Origin: Acidimicrobiales bacterium
GTDB taxonomy: Bacteria > Actinomycetota > Acidimicrobiia > Acidimicrobiales > JAVJTC01
Reading direction: 5' to 3'
Assembly (NCBI GenBank): GCA_040219085.1
Contig: JAVJTC010000041.1
Span: 1-64,000 of the forward strand
DNA: 64,000 nt
Positions within the stretch are counted from its first letter, which is position 1. Every line of letters begins with the position of its first letter. The notes below the pieces were generated by a model that ran no database searches, was not told the DNA's origin, and was given only the letters and a program-made list of their open reading frames with translations. Shown here piece after piece: positions 44,830-55,291 of this stretch. The position numbers and the translations under genes are program-made.

Positions 44830-47015
44830 CGGTCCCCGCAGACTTCTCGACAGTCCCCCTCACCGACGGCCCGGCCCCTGCCGGCGACATCGATGCCTGG
44901 CGCCGCGATGTGGTCGCATCGCTCGGCAAGGACCCTGAGACCCTCGGTCACGAGACGCCCGAGGGCATCGTCGTCGATCCCCTCTACGGCCCCGACGACA
45001 CGGCGGGCCTCACCTTCCCCCAGACCTGGCCCGGCCTCGCCCCGTTCGTCCGTGGCCCCTACGCCACGATGTACCGCACCCGCCCCTGGACGATCCGTCA
45101 GTACGCCGGATTCTCCACTGCCGAGGAGTCCAACGCGTTCTACCGACGCAACCTCGCGGCGGGCCAACGTGGCCTGTCGGTCGCCTTCGACCTGGCCACC
45201 CACCGCGGCTACGACTCGGACCATCCCCGCGTTGCCGGCGACGTCGGCATGGCCGGCGTGGCGATCGACTCGATCTACGACATGCGGACGCTCTTCGACG
45301 GCATCCCGCTGGACGAGATGAGCGTCTCGATGACCATGAATGGCGCCGTACTGCCCGTCCTGGCGCTCTACATCGTCGCAGCCGAGGAACAGGGTGTGTC
45401 GGCGGAGAAGCTGACCGGGACCATCCAGAACGACATCCTCAAGGAGTTCATGGTCCGCAACACCTACATCTACCCGCCCGACCCCTCCATGCGGATCGTG
45501 TCGGACATCTTCGCGTTCACCTCCACCGAGATGCCCCGCTTCAACTCGATCTCGATCTCCGGCTACCACATGCAGGAGGCCGGTGCGACGGCGGACCTCG
45601 AGCTCGGCTACACGCTGGCTGACGGCGTCGAGTACATCCGCTGCGGCATCGAGGCCGGCCTCGACATCGACGCCTTCGCCCCGCGGCTCAGCTTCTTCTG
45701 GGGCGTCGGGATGAACTTCTTCATGGAGGTCGCCAAGCTGCGCGCGGCCAGGCTGCTGTGGGCACAGCTGGTGGCGCAGTTCGATCCGCAGAACCCGAAA
45801 TCGCAGTCGCTGCGTACCCACTGCCAGACGTCGGGGTGGAGCCTGACCGCTCAGGACGCGTTCAACAACGCCGCCCGGACCTGCATCGAGGCGATGGCCG
45901 CGACCCAGGGCCACACGCAGTCGCTGCACACGAACTCCTTCGACGAGGCACTCGCCCTCCCCACCGACTTCAGCGCACGCATCTCACGCAACACCCAGCT
46001 GATGCTCCAACACGAGGCCGGGACCACGCGGGTCATCGACCCGTGGGGCGGAAGCTGGTACGTCGAGAAGCTCACCTCGCAGCTCGCGGCCGCCGCCATG
46101 GTCCACATCCGCGAGATCGAGGAGGCCGGAGGGATGGCCTCGGCCATCTCCGCGGGCATCCCGAAGCTCCGTATCGAGGAGGCGGCCGCCCGTACCCAGG
46201 CCCGTATCGACTCCGGCCGCCAGGCCGTCATCGGCGTGAACACGTTCCGCCCCGACGGTGGTGACGACTTCGACGTCCGGGCGGTGGACAACGCGGGTGT
46301 GCGTGCCGAGCAGATCGCGAAACTCGAGCGGCTGCGGGCCGAGCGTGACACCGACCGTGTGCGTGGGGCGCTGGCTGCGCTGACGAAGGTGGCCGAGACG
46401 GGGGAGGGGAACCTCCTCGCGGCATCGGTCGAGGCCGCGCGGGCGTACGCGACCGTGGGAGAGATCAGTGACGCGCTCGAGGCCGTCTGGGGGCGTCACG
46501 TCGCGGAGATCCGTACCATCTCGGGCGTGTACTCCAGTGAGGTGGGTGACGACGCGACGGTCCACGACGTGCGCGAGCGGGTCGCGGCCTTCGCCGCGGA
46601 CCACGGACGACGCCCGCGGATCCTCGTCGCCAAGATGGGCCAGGACGGCCACGACCGGGGCCAGAAGGTCATCGCCACAGCGTTCGCCGACCTCGGTTTC
46701 GACGTCGACATCGGTCCGCTGTTCCAGACACCCGCGGAGGCGGCGCGCCAGGCCGTGGAGAACGACGTGCATGTCGTGGGTGCCTCCTCGCTCGCGGCGG
46801 GGCACCTGACCCTCGTCCCCGAGCTGCGGGCCGAACTCGACGCCCTGGGCCGTTCCGACATCGCGATCGTCGTCGGTGGGGTCATCCCGCCGGCCGATCA
46901 CGAGCCCCTGCTCGCTGCGGGAGCCGCTGCGATCTTCCCGCCCGGGACGGTCATCGCCACCGCGGCCGCCGAGCTGCTCGACACGCTCGACGGGGCGGGA
47001 ACCTCCGCGGGGTGA
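44826..47015 (+). CDS. mutB: Methylmalonyl-CoA mutase large subunit
   Basis: 729 residues from ATG 44826. The substrate barrel contains [18 protein letters not shown] and [12 protein letters not shown]; the C-terminal B12-binding domain has [14 protein letters not shown], with the base-off His near 609. Full length for the family. Adenosylcobalamin-dependent radical isomerase. It overlaps both mutA and the GTPase gene (GTGA), so production of the three is coupled. Confidence 0.95.
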   Translation: MTVPADFSTVPLTDGPAPAGDIDAWRRDVVASLGKDPETLGHETPEGIVVDPLYGPDDTAGLTFPQTWPGLAPFVRGPYATMYRTRPWTIRQYAGFSTAEESNAFYRRNLAAGQRGLSVAFDLATHRGYDSDHPRVAGDVGMAGVAIDSIYDMRTLFDGIPLDEMSVSMTMNGAVLPVLALYIVAAEEQGVSAEKLTGTIQNDILKEFMVRNTYIYPPDPSMRIVSDIFAFTSTEMPRFNSISISGYHMQEAGATADLELGYTLADGVEYIRCGIEAGLDIDAFAPRLSFFWGVGMNFFMEVAKLRAARLLWAQLVAQFDPQNPKSQSLRTHCQTSGWSLTAQDAFNNAARTCIEAMAATQGHTQSLHTNSFDEALALPTDFSARISRNTQLMLQHEAGTTRVIDPWGGSWYVEKLTSQLAAAAMVHIREIEEAGGMASAISAGIPKLRIEEAAARTQARIDSGRQAVIGVNTFRPDGGDDFDVRAVDNAGVRAEQIAKLERLRAERDTDRVRGALAALTKVAETGEGNLLAASVEAARAYATVGEISDALEAVWGRHVAEIRTISGVYSSEVGDDATVHDVRERVAAFAADHGRRPRILVAKMGQDGHDRGQKVIATAFADLGFDVDIGPLFQTPAEAARQAVENDVHVVGASSLAAGHLTLVPELRAELDALGRSDIAIVVGGVIPPADHEPLLAAGAAAIFPPGTVIATAAAELLDTLDGAGTSAG

Positions 47016-48034
47016 CCACCGCCGCCGACTACGTCGACGGCGTCCTCGCCGGGGACCGGACCTGGATCGGCCGGGCGATCACGCTGGTCGAGAGCACCCG
47101 GGCCGATCACCGTCAGCTCGCGTCGGAGGTGTTGGCCGGTCTGGTCACCCACTCCGGTGACGCCCACCGGGTGGGGATCACCGGCGTGCCCGGTGTCGGC
47201 AAGAGCACGTTCATCGACGCCCTCGGTTCGCAGCTGACCGGGGCGGGTCACCGGGTCGCGGTGCTCGCCGTGGACCCGTCGAGCACGGTCAGCGGCGGTT
47301 CGATCCTCGGCGACAAGACCCGCATGGCCCGACTGTCCGTCGACCCGGCTGCGTTCATCCGGCCGTCACCTGCAGCGGGAACGCTCGGCGGGGTCACCCG
47401 GACCACCCGCGAGACGATGGTCGTGCTCGAGGCGGCGGGTCACGACGTGGTTCTGGTGGAGACCGTGGGCGTCGGCCAGTCCGAGACCGTCGTAGCGTCG
47501 ATGGTCGACATGTTCTGCGTGCTCGCACTACCCGGGGCCGGTGACGAGTTGCAGGGGATCAAGAAGGGCGTGCTCGAGCTCGCGGACATGATCGCGGTCA
47601 ACAAGGCCGACGGTCCCGGTGTCACAGCCGCTCGTCAGGCGGTGCGGGACTACCGTGCCGCCCTGCGCCTGCTGCGCCCCACCTCACCCTCGTGGGACCC
47701 GCCCGTACTGGCGTGTTCGGCGCTGACCGGTGACGGCCTCGACGACTTCTGGGAGACCGTCGAACGCCACCGTGAGACTCTGACCGGGACAGGGGAGTTC
47801 GACGAGCGCCGCCGGCGTCAGCAGCTCCAGTGGATGTGGTCGATGGTGGAGGACCGCCTCGTCGAGCGCCTCCGTGCGGACCCGGCGGTCGCAGCGGTCG
47901 TCGCCCGGGTCGAGCCCGGGGTCATGGAGGGGACGAAGGCCGCATCGGTTGCAGCCGAGGAGATTCTCTCCGCCTTTGCCGGTGACGGCGCCGGGGGTGG
48001 CGTTACCGGCCACGGCGCGGCCCCCGGGGGCTAG
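47012..48034 (+). CDS. meaB: MeaB/ArgK-type GTPase, mutase chaperone
   Basis: 340 residues from GTG 47012, overlapping mutB by four bases. P-loop GVPGVGKST (about 60-68), the Walker-B-like [12 protein letters not shown], and NKADGPG for guanine recognition. G3E-type GTPase that guards and reactivates methylmalonyl-CoA mutase and gates cofactor loading. Placement in the mut operon confirms the role. Confidence 0.92.
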   Translation: MTTAADYVDGVLAGDRTWIGRAITLVESTRADHRQLASEVLAGLVTHSGDAHRVGITGVPGVGKSTFIDALGSQLTGAGHRVAVLAVDPSSTVSGGSILGDKTRMARLSVDPAAFIRPSPAAGTLGGVTRTTRETMVVLEAAGHDVVLVETVGVGQSETVVASMVDMFCVLALPGAGDELQGIKKGVLELADMIAVNKADGPGVTAARQAVRDYRAALRLLRPTSPSWDPPVLACSALTGDGLDDFWETVERHRETLTGTGEFDERRRRQQLQWMWSMVEDRLVERLRADPAVAAVVARVEPGVMEGTKAASVAAEEILSAFAGDGAGGGVTGHGAAPGG

Positions 48035-48076
48035 CGCCGGGAGCGGCCATCTGAACGGCCCGGGTGCCCGGCTACG

Positions 48077-49594
48077 GTGCCGGACGTGTCGACATGGCTG
48101 ATCGTCGTGGTCGTGATCGTGGCCCCGCTGGTGGCGCTGGCGGCCTACGACCTCGTCCAGACACGCCATGCGATTCTGCGGAACTTCCCGCTGGTCGGCC
48201 ATCTCCGGTATCTGCTCGAACGCGTCGGTCCCGAACTACGCCAGTACATCGTCACCGACAACGACGAGGAACGTCCGTTCAGTCGCGACCAGCGGCGCTA
48301 CGTCTACGCCTCGTCGAAGCTCGAGAACAGCTACTTCGGGTTCGGCACCGACAATCGTCTCGAGGAGGCGTCCGGGTACGTCGTGATCCGCCAGTCGGCG
48401 CTTCCCCACGCTGGTCACAGCGAGGGCCTCCACGACCTGCCGTGCGCCAAGGTTCTGGGGGAGGCGAACGGGCGCCCCGGAGCGTTCCGTCCCGGCTCCG
48501 TCGTCAACGTGTCGGCGATGAGCTTCGGCTCGCTCAGCGGTGCCGCCGTGGAGGCCCTCAACCGCGGTGCAGCGATCGGGGGGTTTCTCCACAACACCGG
48601 CGAGGGCGGCATCGCCGAGCACCACCTTCACGGTGGGGACCTCGTCTACCAGCTCGGCACCGGGTACTTCGGGTCTCGCGGTCCCGACGGCGCTTTCGAG
48701 ATGGACCGCCTGCTCGAGACCATCGAGGGGCGTCCCGTCAGGGCGATAGAGATCAAGCTCAGCCAGGGCGCCAAGCCCGGTCTCGGAGGTGTGTTGCCGG
48801 CGGCGAAGGTGACCGACGAGATCGCACGATGCCGGGGAGTCCCCGCCGGGGTGACGGTCGTGAGCCCCAACGCGCACACCGCGTTCGGCGACGTGGGTGG
48901 GCTGGTCGACTTCGTCGAGGGCATCGCCGCGGCCACGGGTCTGCCCGTCGGCATCAAGTCCGCCGTCGGTGAGCGGGATTTCTGGATCGAACTGGCCGAC
49001 ACGATGGCCACACGCCGGGCGGGGCCGGACTTCGTCACGATCGACGGCGGGGAGGGCGGAACCGGTGCCGCCCCGCTGGTCTTCGCGGATCACGTGGCGC
49101 TCCCTCTGCGGCTCGGGCTGGCCGAGGTCTTCGGTGTCTTCGCCGCGCGGGATCTGACCGAGCGGGTGGTCTTCGTCGCATCGGGCAAGCTCGGATTCGC
49201 CCAGGAGGCGCTGGTTGCGATGGCTCTCGGCGCGGACTGCATCAACGTCGCCCGAGAGGCCATGCTCGCAATCGGCTGCATCCAGGCACAGCGCTGCCAC
49301 ACCGGGCACTGCCCCACCGGCGTGGCGACGCAGGGACGCTGGCTGTCACGGGGGCTCGACCCGACGTCGAAGGCCGATCGGGTAGCCAACTACGTCGCAG
49401 CGTTGCGCCACGACATGTTGCGTCTGGCATGGGCGTGCGGGGTGAGCCATCCCGCTCTCGTCGATCCGGACCGCATCGAGTTGCTGGACGGACTCGACCG
49501 GACGACCCCGCTCCTGGAGCGTTACCGCCACGAAGGCGCCTGGCACGCCGTCGATTCCGACACCCGACGCCGCATCGACGACCTCATGGCCTGA
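48077..49594 (+). CDS. FMN-binding glutamate synthase family protein
   Basis: 505 residues from GTG 48077 (GTG 48089 also possible). An N-terminal membrane helix (about 5-25) precedes the GltB-like barrel: NVSAMSFGSLSGAAVEAL, KLSQGAKPGLGG, DGGEGGTGAAPLVF, and the Cys cluster CHTGHCPTGVATQ that binds an iron-sulfur centre. The amidotransferase domain is absent. Physiological reaction unknown; family members include stand-alone archaeal-type glutamate synthases. Confidence 0.85.
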   Translation: MPDVSTWLIVVVVIVAPLVALAAYDLVQTRHAILRNFPLVGHLRYLLERVGPELRQYIVTDNDEERPFSRDQRRYVYASSKLENSYFGFGTDNRLEEASGYVVIRQSALPHAGHSEGLHDLPCAKVLGEANGRPGAFRPGSVVNVSAMSFGSLSGAAVEALNRGAAIGGFLHNTGEGGIAEHHLHGGDLVYQLGTGYFGSRGPDGAFEMDRLLETIEGRPVRAIEIKLSQGAKPGLGGVLPAAKVTDEIARCRGVPAGVTVVSPNAHTAFGDVGGLVDFVEGIAAATGLPVGIKSAVGERDFWIELADTMATRRAGPDFVTIDGGEGGTGAAPLVFADHVALPLRLGLAEVFGVFAARDLTERVVFVASGKLGFAQEALVAMALGADCINVAREAMLAIGCIQAQRCHTGHCPTGVATQGRWLSRGLDPTSKADRVANYVAALRHDMLRLAWACGVSHPALVDPDRIELLDGLDRTTPLLERYRHEGAWHAVDSDTRRRIDDLMA

Positions 49595-49693
49595 GGCATG
49601 GCCTGAGGCGAAGGCCGCACGTCGTGAGGTGAAGGCTGCCCTCGGCACGAGTTCCGTCATGAAGTGTCTCGATGAGACAGCTAGGCTCCGCGC

Positions 49694-50680
49694 GTGACGC
49701 TCCCGCCCGAGGTCGACTCGTCGAAGCCACGTCGTCGCGCCGAACCACCGAAGGTCGGGCCCTCGGCCGCTCTCGATCCCGACGGGGACGAACGGGCGGT
49801 TTCGCCCCTCAGCGTCACCGCAGCCGCCGCTGGCGTCGCGCTCTTCTCCATCAGCCCGGCGCTGATAGCGGGCGCCGAGATCAACGGACTGGCTGTCGGT
49901 TTCTGGCGGGTCTGGTTCGCCTGTGCCGGGATGGCGGTCATCGCCGCGGTCCGTGGGCAGCTGCGGCCGGGTGTGATCGGGGTGACGATGCTTCCCGGGC
50001 TGGCCTTCGGAGCGAGTACGGCCCTGTTCTTCACCGCGGTGCAGATGACGAGCGTGGCCAACGCCACGCTGATCGGGGTTCTCCAGCCGTTGCCGCTGCT
50101 GATCGCGGGGCGCCTGTTCTTCAGGGAGAGGGCCAGTCTCCGGGACGCCTCGTGGATCGCGGTGGCGATCGCGGGGGCGGGCGTCATGGTCCTGTCCGCA
50201 CGATCGGCCGAGACCGGCGACATCGTCGGCGATCTGCTCGCCGCAGCGTCTCTCGTGACGATGGCCGTCTACTTCTCATCGGCGAAGAAGGCCCGCACCA
50301 CGACGGGCACGCTCGCCTTCATGGTCGGCCTGTGGGCCTGGGCGGGCGTGGCGATGACGCCGATCCTGTTCATCTCGGGTGAACAGATCCTGCCCGACGC
50401 CGGTTCGGACTGGACGCGGATCGCGCTCATCGCCGCCATTCCCGGGGCCGGCCACGCCCTCACCAACTACTCACACGAGGGCGTGCCGCTCGCACTGGTC
50501 GGTGTCCTGCAGCTGTTCACGCCCGTCGGGTCCTCGCTGCTCGCCTGGTGGCTCCTCGACCAGTCGGTGACGATCTGGCAGGTCGTCGGCATCGTGGTCG
50601 TGGTTGTCGCACTCAGTCTCTACACGCTTCAGCGCTCAGCCGAGCCGAAGAAGGCTCCAGCGGAACCGGAGGGAGGCTGA
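49694..50680 (+). CDS. EamA/DMT-family transporter
   Basis: 328 residues from GTG 49694. About ten hydrophobic helices in two repeats of five, with SVANATLIGVLQPLPLLIAG in the first and LVGVLQLFTPVGSSLLAWWLL in the second, typical of drug/metabolite exporters. The charged N-terminal 40 residues are variable. Likely a small-molecule exporter; the substrate is unknown. Confidence 0.85.
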   Translation: MTLPPEVDSSKPRRRAEPPKVGPSAALDPDGDERAVSPLSVTAAAAGVALFSISPALIAGAEINGLAVGFWRVWFACAGMAVIAAVRGQLRPGVIGVTMLPGLAFGASTALFFTAVQMTSVANATLIGVLQPLPLLIAGRLFFRERASLRDASWIAVAIAGAGVMVLSARSAETGDIVGDLLAAASLVTMAVYFSSAKKARTTTGTLAFMVGLWAWAGVAMTPILFISGEQILPDAGSDWTRIALIAAIPGAGHALTNYSHEGVPLALVGVLQLFTPVGSSLLAWWLLDQSVTIWQVVGIVVVVVALSLYTLQRSAEPKKAPAEPEGG

Positions 50681-50708
50681 GCGCCGCGGCTGGTCCCCGT
50701 CGGTCGGT

Positions 50709-51158
50709 TCAGCCCTTCTCCGCGTGGGCCTTGACGTTCGCCAGGGTCTGATCCATGGCCGCCTGGGCCCGCTTGCCGAGGAAGAGCGGCCACATCGCCA
50801 TGTTGAGTGGGCGGGCGAACCACTTCGGGGTCAGCACAAGGGTCTGGGTGAGTCGGGTGCCTCCGTCCACGGGCGCCAGATCCGTCGTCAGTTCGAAGTT
50901 CATGGCGGCGTCGGTGCCGGTGTGGACCTGGCGGGTCATCGGCTCGAATGTGGTGACCGTCCAGGTGCTCTCGCCTTTGAACGGCTTGATCCCGCCGTAC
51001 TCGCGGTAGGTCGAGCCGAGTCCGAACTCGCCATCGGGGACCTCGATCATCCGATCGGTGACGACGACGTGGTCCGGGTAGCCGGCGGGATCACCCAGCA
51101 TCTCCCAGATTCGTTCCGGACCGGTTCCGATGACGATCGACGACGTGACTGTCGGCAT
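50709..51158 (-). CDS. SRPBCC-fold protein (polyketide cyclase/START-like)
   Basis: 149 residues from ATG 51158. The helix-grip pattern begins VTSSIVIGTGPERIWEMLGDPAGYP and ends with a long helix LGKRAQAAMDQTLANVKAHAEKG. These proteins bind hydrophobic ligands; no catalytic residues can be named. It is divergent from the 3-hydroxybutyrate dehydrogenase gene. Confidence 0.75.
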   Translation of the reverse strand: MPTVTSSIVIGTGPERIWEMLGDPAGYPDHVVVTDRMIEVPDGEFGLGSTYREYGGIKPFKGESTWTVTTFEPMTRQVHTGTDAAMNFELTTDLAPVDGGTRLTQTLVLTPKWFARPLNMAMWPLFLGKRAQAAMDQTLANVKAHAEKG

Positions 51159-51309
51159 GGTTGCCGTCCCCTCGGTTGTGAACGCGTGTCCTCATCATCG
51201 CCGATCAGTGGCGGCCGTGTGCTGGAAACGGTCCGGTCTGGCGGCGACGCCCGCCCTCCGGTGCGCCGTCGATAGGGTCGGCGCGTCCGAGCGGCGAATG
51301 GGAGGCCTG

Positions 51310-52092
51310 ATGGGACTCAGCGGAAAGACTGCACTGGTCACGGGCTCGACGAGTGGTATCGGGCTGGGGATGGCCCGGGCGCTCGCAGCCGAAGGTGCGA
51401 ACGTGGTGATCAACGGCCTCGGCGATCAGGCCGAGATCGACGGGATCGTCGAGGAGATCCGGGCAGGTGGTGTGGCGGTCAGCTACGACGGCGCCGACCT
51501 TCGTGACCCGGCCCAGATAGAGGCGATGATGGCCCGCGCAGCCGGTGAGTTCGGCCGCGTCGACATCCTCGTCAACAACGCCGGGATCCAGCACGTCTCG
51601 CCGATCGAGGACTTCCCGCCCGAGAAGTGGGACGCGGTCATGGCCATCAACCTGTCCTCGGCCTTCCACACCATCCGCTGCGCCCTTCCGGCCATGAAGG
51701 CCGCGGGGTGGGGCCGCATCGTCAACCTGGCGTCGGCGCACGGCCTCGTCGCCTCAGCCGGCAAGGCCGCCTATGTGGCCGCGAAGCATGGGATGGTCGG
51801 GCTGACGAAGGTCGTCGGGCTCGAGACGGCCCGGACCGCCGTCACCTGCAACGCCATCTGCCCGGGCTGGGTGCTGACGCCGCTCGTGCGGGCCCAGATC
51901 GAGGCCCGCGCCGAGGCGGAGGGCAGGACGTTCGAGGAGGCGACCGAGGCGCTGTTGGGTGAGAAGCAACCCAGCGCGGCCTTCGTCACGCCCGAGCAAC
52001 TCGGCGACGTTCTCGTGTTCTTGTGCTCCGACGCCGCTAGCCAGGTGCGGGGAGCGGCGTGGACGGTCGACGGGGGCTGGTGCGCCCAGTAG
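51310..52092 (+). CDS. 3-hydroxybutyrate dehydrogenase (SDR family)
   Basis: 260 residues from ATG 51310. The cofactor motif TGSTSGIGLGMA, NNAGIQHVSPIEDF, and the catalytic YxxxK in AAYVAAKHGMVG are visible. The IQHV and GWVLTPLVRAQIE segments match 3-hydroxybutyrate dehydrogenases, which oxidise D-3-hydroxybutyrate to acetoacetate. The gene converges on and overlaps the PHB depolymerase gene by 56 bases, which supports the substrate. Confidence 0.87.
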   Translation: MGLSGKTALVTGSTSGIGLGMARALAAEGANVVINGLGDQAEIDGIVEEIRAGGVAVSYDGADLRDPAQIEAMMARAAGEFGRVDILVNNAGIQHVSPIEDFPPEKWDAVMAINLSSAFHTIRCALPAMKAAGWGRIVNLASAHGLVASAGKAAYVAAKHGMVGLTKVVGLETARTAVTCNAICPGWVLTPLVRAQIEARAEAEGRTFEEATEALLGEKQPSAAFVTPEQLGDVLVFLCSDAASQVRGAAWTVDGGWCAQ

Positions 52093-53296
52093 TCACCATG
52101 TCGTTGGCTGCGATGAACGAGCGGACGACGGGGTAGATCTGGTTCTTCCACCGGCGGCCACTGAACACGCCGTAGTGGCCCACCCCCGCCTGGAGGTGGT
52201 GGGCCCGGCGGGTGGAGGGGACGGCGGTGCACAGGTCGTGCGCGGCGGCGGTCTGGCCGATGGCGCATATGTCGTCGCGCTCGCCCTCGATCGTCAACAG
52301 AGCGGTGCGGCCGATGGCGCCGGGGTCGACCGGTTCGCCGTGGTGGGTCATCTCGCCCCGCGCGAGGTCGTGGGTCTGGAAGACCCGGCTCACCGTCTCG
52401 AGGTAGAACTCGGCCGTCATGTCGAGCACCGCGAAGTACTCGGCGTAGAACTCCTGCACCGAGGAGGCTGCGTCCTCGTCGCCCTCGACGAGGCGGTGGT
52501 AGAGGTCGATGTGGGACTCGAGGTGGCGGCGCGGGTTCATGGCCAGGAATCCGGCGACCTGCATGAAGCCGGGGTACACGCGTCGGTTGGCGCCATCGTG
52601 TCCCCACGGCACCCGGGCGATCAGGTTGCGCTCGAACCACCTCAGGGAGCGTGATGTCGCCAGCTCGTTCACGGAGGTCGGGTTGATCCGCGTGTCCACC
52701 GGGCCCGCCATCAGCGTCAGCGACGGTGGCGTGGCCGGGTCACCGTCGGCTGCGAGGACGGCGTTCGCCACCAGAGCCGGGACACAGGACTGACAGACCG
52801 CGTGCAGGTGCGTGCCCGGTCCGATGTGGCGGAGGAATCCGATCACATGGTCGGTGTACTCGTCGAGGCCGAAGCGGCCGTCGCCGACGGGGACCTCGCG
52901 GGCATTGCGCCAGTCGGTGACGTAGACGTCGTGGTCGCCGGACATGACCTCGACCGTGTTGCGGATGAGCGTGGCGAAGTGGCCCGACAGGGGAGCGAGG
53001 ACCAGAACGGACGGGCGGGGGACGTCGCCAGCGGACTGTTCCGGCACGAAGCGGACCAGGTCGGCGAACGGGGTCGAAGCCACGACGTCCTCGCGTAGAC
53101 CGGCGATCGCGAAAGGGGGACGACGGTGGGTCAGGCGTAGGCCCGACAGCGTCTGGTGACCCGCGGCGAAGCGGCGCATCGGGGGATAGCTCCCGTAGAC
53201 CCGGCCGGGGAGTCCCAGCCGGGCGAACGGCTCGAGGGCCGAGAGGTTGAATCTGGTCAGTCCCGCAACCGACTCGAAGGTCTGATACGCAAGCAC
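52037..53296 (-). CDS. phaZ: Intracellular polyhydroxyalkanoate (PHB) depolymerase
   Basis: 419 residues from ATG 53296. The layout is that of intracellular PHB depolymerases: an N-terminal region, LVLAPLSGHFATL, VYVTDWRNARE, and the nucleophile segment HAVCQSCVPALVAN in which a Cys replaces the usual lipase Ser. A C-terminal GVGHYGVFSGRRW holds the catalytic His. It degrades stored PHB to 3-hydroxybutyrate, which the convergent dehydrogenase oxidises. Its last 18 codons are antisense to that gene. Confidence 0.88.
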   Translation of the reverse strand: MLAYQTFESVAGLTRFNLSALEPFARLGLPGRVYGSYPPMRRFAAGHQTLSGLRLTHRRPPFAIAGLREDVVASTPFADLVRFVPEQSAGDVPRPSVLVLAPLSGHFATLIRNTVEVMSGDHDVYVTDWRNAREVPVGDGRFGLDEYTDHVIGFLRHIGPGTHLHAVCQSCVPALVANAVLAADGDPATPPSLTLMAGPVDTRINPTSVNELATSRSLRWFERNLIARVPWGHDGANRRVYPGFMQVAGFLAMNPRRHLESHIDLYHRLVEGDEDAASSVQEFYAEYFAVLDMTAEFYLETVSRVFQTHDLARGEMTHHGEPVDPGAIGRTALLTIEGERDDICAIGQTAAAHDLCTAVPSTRRAHHLQAGVGHYGVFSGRRWKNQIYPVVRSFIAANDMVTTGRTSPRRPSTPLPAPG

Positions 53297-53358
53297 GAAC
53301 CTGCGACATTACCCACCTCAGGTGTCAGGTCACGAACCCTCGTGTGGTGAAATGTGGC

Positions 53359-54015
53359 ATGCCCCCCGCGGTCCTGACCATCAACAGTGCGAACTACGGA
53401 GCCTGGTCGTTGCGTGGCTGGCTGCTGTGCAGGTTCGCCGGCCTCGACGTCGAGGTCGAGCACGTGCCCGGCGACGACGAGGATTCCCGCGCGGAGCTGA
53501 CGATGCTGTCGCCTTCGTTCCTGGTGCCGCGGCTCGACCACGACGGCGCGCGGGTGTGGGGGGTGCTCGCAATGGCGGAGTACATCAACGAGGTGTGCGT
53601 CGGGTCCCCGCTCCTGCCCGAGGACCGCATCGCCCGGGCCCACTGCCGCTCCGTATGCAGCGAACTCGTCTCGGGTTTCACGGACCTCGTGACCGCCCTG
53701 CCCATGAACGTCCGGGCACGCCACACGGCATTTCCTCTCTGGAAGGGCGCCCGGGCCGACATCGACCGGATCACCGAGATCTGGACGAGCTGCCTCGAGA
53801 CCTATGGCGGTCCGTTCCTCTTCGGCACGAGCCCGACCATGGCCGACGCGATCTTCGCCCCGGAGTGCACCCGCCTGGCCACCTACGACGTGAGCGTCGC
53901 GCCTGAGTGCGCCGGCTACATCTCGACCGTTCTCGGGACAGCGGAGATGGATGAGTGGGTGGCGATGGCCAGAGACGAGCCCGTCGAGTTCGACGAACTC
54001 GAGGTCGAGTTCTGA
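53359..54015 (+). CDS. Glutathione S-transferase-fold protein
   Basis: 218 residues from ATG 53359; GTG 53344 would add five residues. The thioredoxin-like first half (LTINSANYGAWSLRGWLL and FLVPRLDHDGARVW) and the all-helical second half with FLFGTSPTMADAIFAP follow the GST plan. It lacks a clear Tyr/Ser/Cys catalytic residue I can assign. Actinobacteria use mycothiol, so the thiol partner is uncertain. Confidence 0.75.
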   Translation: MPPAVLTINSANYGAWSLRGWLLCRFAGLDVEVEHVPGDDEDSRAELTMLSPSFLVPRLDHDGARVWGVLAMAEYINEVCVGSPLLPEDRIARAHCRSVCSELVSGFTDLVTALPMNVRARHTAFPLWKGARADIDRITEIWTSCLETYGGPFLFGTSPTMADAIFAPECTRLATYDVSVAPECAGYISTVLGTAEMDEWVAMARDEPVEFDELEVEF

Positions 54016-54043
54016 GGTGACATCGCCGGCCCGGCCCGGCTGT

Positions 54044-55225
54044 TCAGGCCGGTCCGGTGTAGCGGACCACCGGACGGAATCGCAGCGGCTCCTCGGTCAG
54101 CTCCTCGAGCATGTGGGCGATCCAGCCGGCGCTGCGCGCCAGCGCGAACACGGCGCCGGGAGCGTCGGGTCGCCATTCGAACAACTCTGCGGTCACCGCG
54201 AGGGCCACGTCGACGTTGGGATGTGTCGCCGAGAGGTCCCGGAGGGCGGCGTACACGGCCGCCACGACCTGCGACCGTTCATCGTCGGGGGCCGCTGCCA
54301 GAGCCGCGTCCGCGAGAAGGGCGACCCGCGGGTCACCTTCGGGATAGAGCCGGTGACCGAGGCCCCGCCCGTCGCGTACGAGTGCCCCCGCCGTGACCGC
54401 GGGCGACGACGCGTCGGCACCGACGAACGCACCACGGACCTCACGTGCTGCGGACCCGTGCAGGGTTCCCCCCATCGGGCCGAGTCCGGCGAGTACGCAC
54501 GAGTACGGGTCCGCACGCGTCGATGCCGCCACGCGGACGGCGAGGGTGGATGCGGCGAGCTCGTGGTCGGCGAGTAGGACGAGGGCGCGATCGAGTACAG
54601 CGACGGTCGGTCCCGACGGGGCCCGGTCGGTAAGCGTCGGCCACAGCGCCGCGGCGATCGACGGTGCGGTCATGTCGCCACCGAGCCCCCGGACCATCGC
54701 GGCGATCAGTGCCCGTGCACGCCCGATGACGGCGTCGGGTGTCGGGTCGTGGCGCATCGGGTCGGTGGCGGAGGCTGCCACCACGACGGCCCGGAGCCTG
54801 TCGAGCAGCGTCGCCGTGTCGGCGAGCTCGAACGCGGTGACCGCCCGGAGGATCTCCTGGGGGGCCACCCATACGGGTGCGGATCCGGGCAGTTGTCCGG
54901 TCCACAGGAGTTCCGCGGTGGCCTCGAATCCGACGCCGTCGGTCAACAGCGTCGCCACGTCCAGGCCGCGGTAACGGAGGCGGTGGTCGTCGGTGGCGGT
55001 GATCGCCGTGGAGATGGGCACCTCGAGGCGGCCCGCCCGGTCGCCGCGCCCGTGTGAACTGCGCAGGGAGTCGAGTTCCGCCGCATCGAACATCGAGTGG
55101 CGTCCGTCGGGCTTCGTCGGATGCAGCAGCCCTCGGCTCACGTAGGCGTAGAGCGTCTCGACTTTCACGCCGAGGCGGGCGGCGGCGGTCCGGGCGTCCA
55201 GGTGGGCGCCGGGCTTCTCGTCCAT
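54044..55225 (-). CDS. Citrate synthase family protein with N-terminal MerR-like HTH
   Basis: 393 residues from ATG 55225. Residues 1-60 form a helix-turn-helix: HLDARTAAARLGVKVETLY, VSRGLLHPTKPDGR and FDAAELDSLR, as in MerR-type regulators. From about 70 onward it is a citrate-synthase fold, with MGGTLHGSAARE and GLGHRLYPEGDPR carrying the two His and Asp-region residues. Such HTH-citrate synthase fusions exist but are rare. It may bind its own divergent promoter and thus be both enzyme and regulator. The enzyme half may or may not be active. Confidence 0.8.
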   Translation of the reverse strand: MDEKPGAHLDARTAAARLGVKVETLYAYVSRGLLHPTKPDGRHSMFDAAELDSLRSSHGRGDRAGRLEVPISTAITATDDHRLRYRGLDVATLLTDGVGFEATAELLWTGQLPGSAPVWVAPQEILRAVTAFELADTATLLDRLRAVVVAASATDPMRHDPTPDAVIGRARALIAAMVRGLGGDMTAPSIAAALWPTLTDRAPSGPTVAVLDRALVLLADHELAASTLAVRVAASTRADPYSCVLAGLGPMGGTLHGSAAREVRGAFVGADASSPAVTAGALVRDGRGLGHRLYPEGDPRVALLADAALAAAPDDERSQVVAAVYAALRDLSATHPNVDVALAVTAELFEWRPDAPGAVFALARSAGWIAHMLEELTEEPLRFRPVVRYTGPA

Positions 55226-55291
55226 GTTGACCCGATCATCCTTGAGTTGATCAATGTTGTCAATGTGAGATGGTCCGAGGACGATGGACCC
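55226..55291. promoter_or_regulatory. Divergent promoter/operator between the two citrate synthase genes
   Basis: The minus strand has TTGACA (from 55263), 17 bases, then GATGAT, giving a nearly leaderless message for the HTH fusion. The plus strand has TTGATC (55247-55252), 16 bases, then GATGGT (55269-55274). TTGATCAATG (55247-55256) and TTGTCAATG (55257-55265) form a direct repeat inside both promoters, and TTGATCAA is a palindrome. It is the natural target of the HTH-citrate synthase. Confidence 0.6.
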
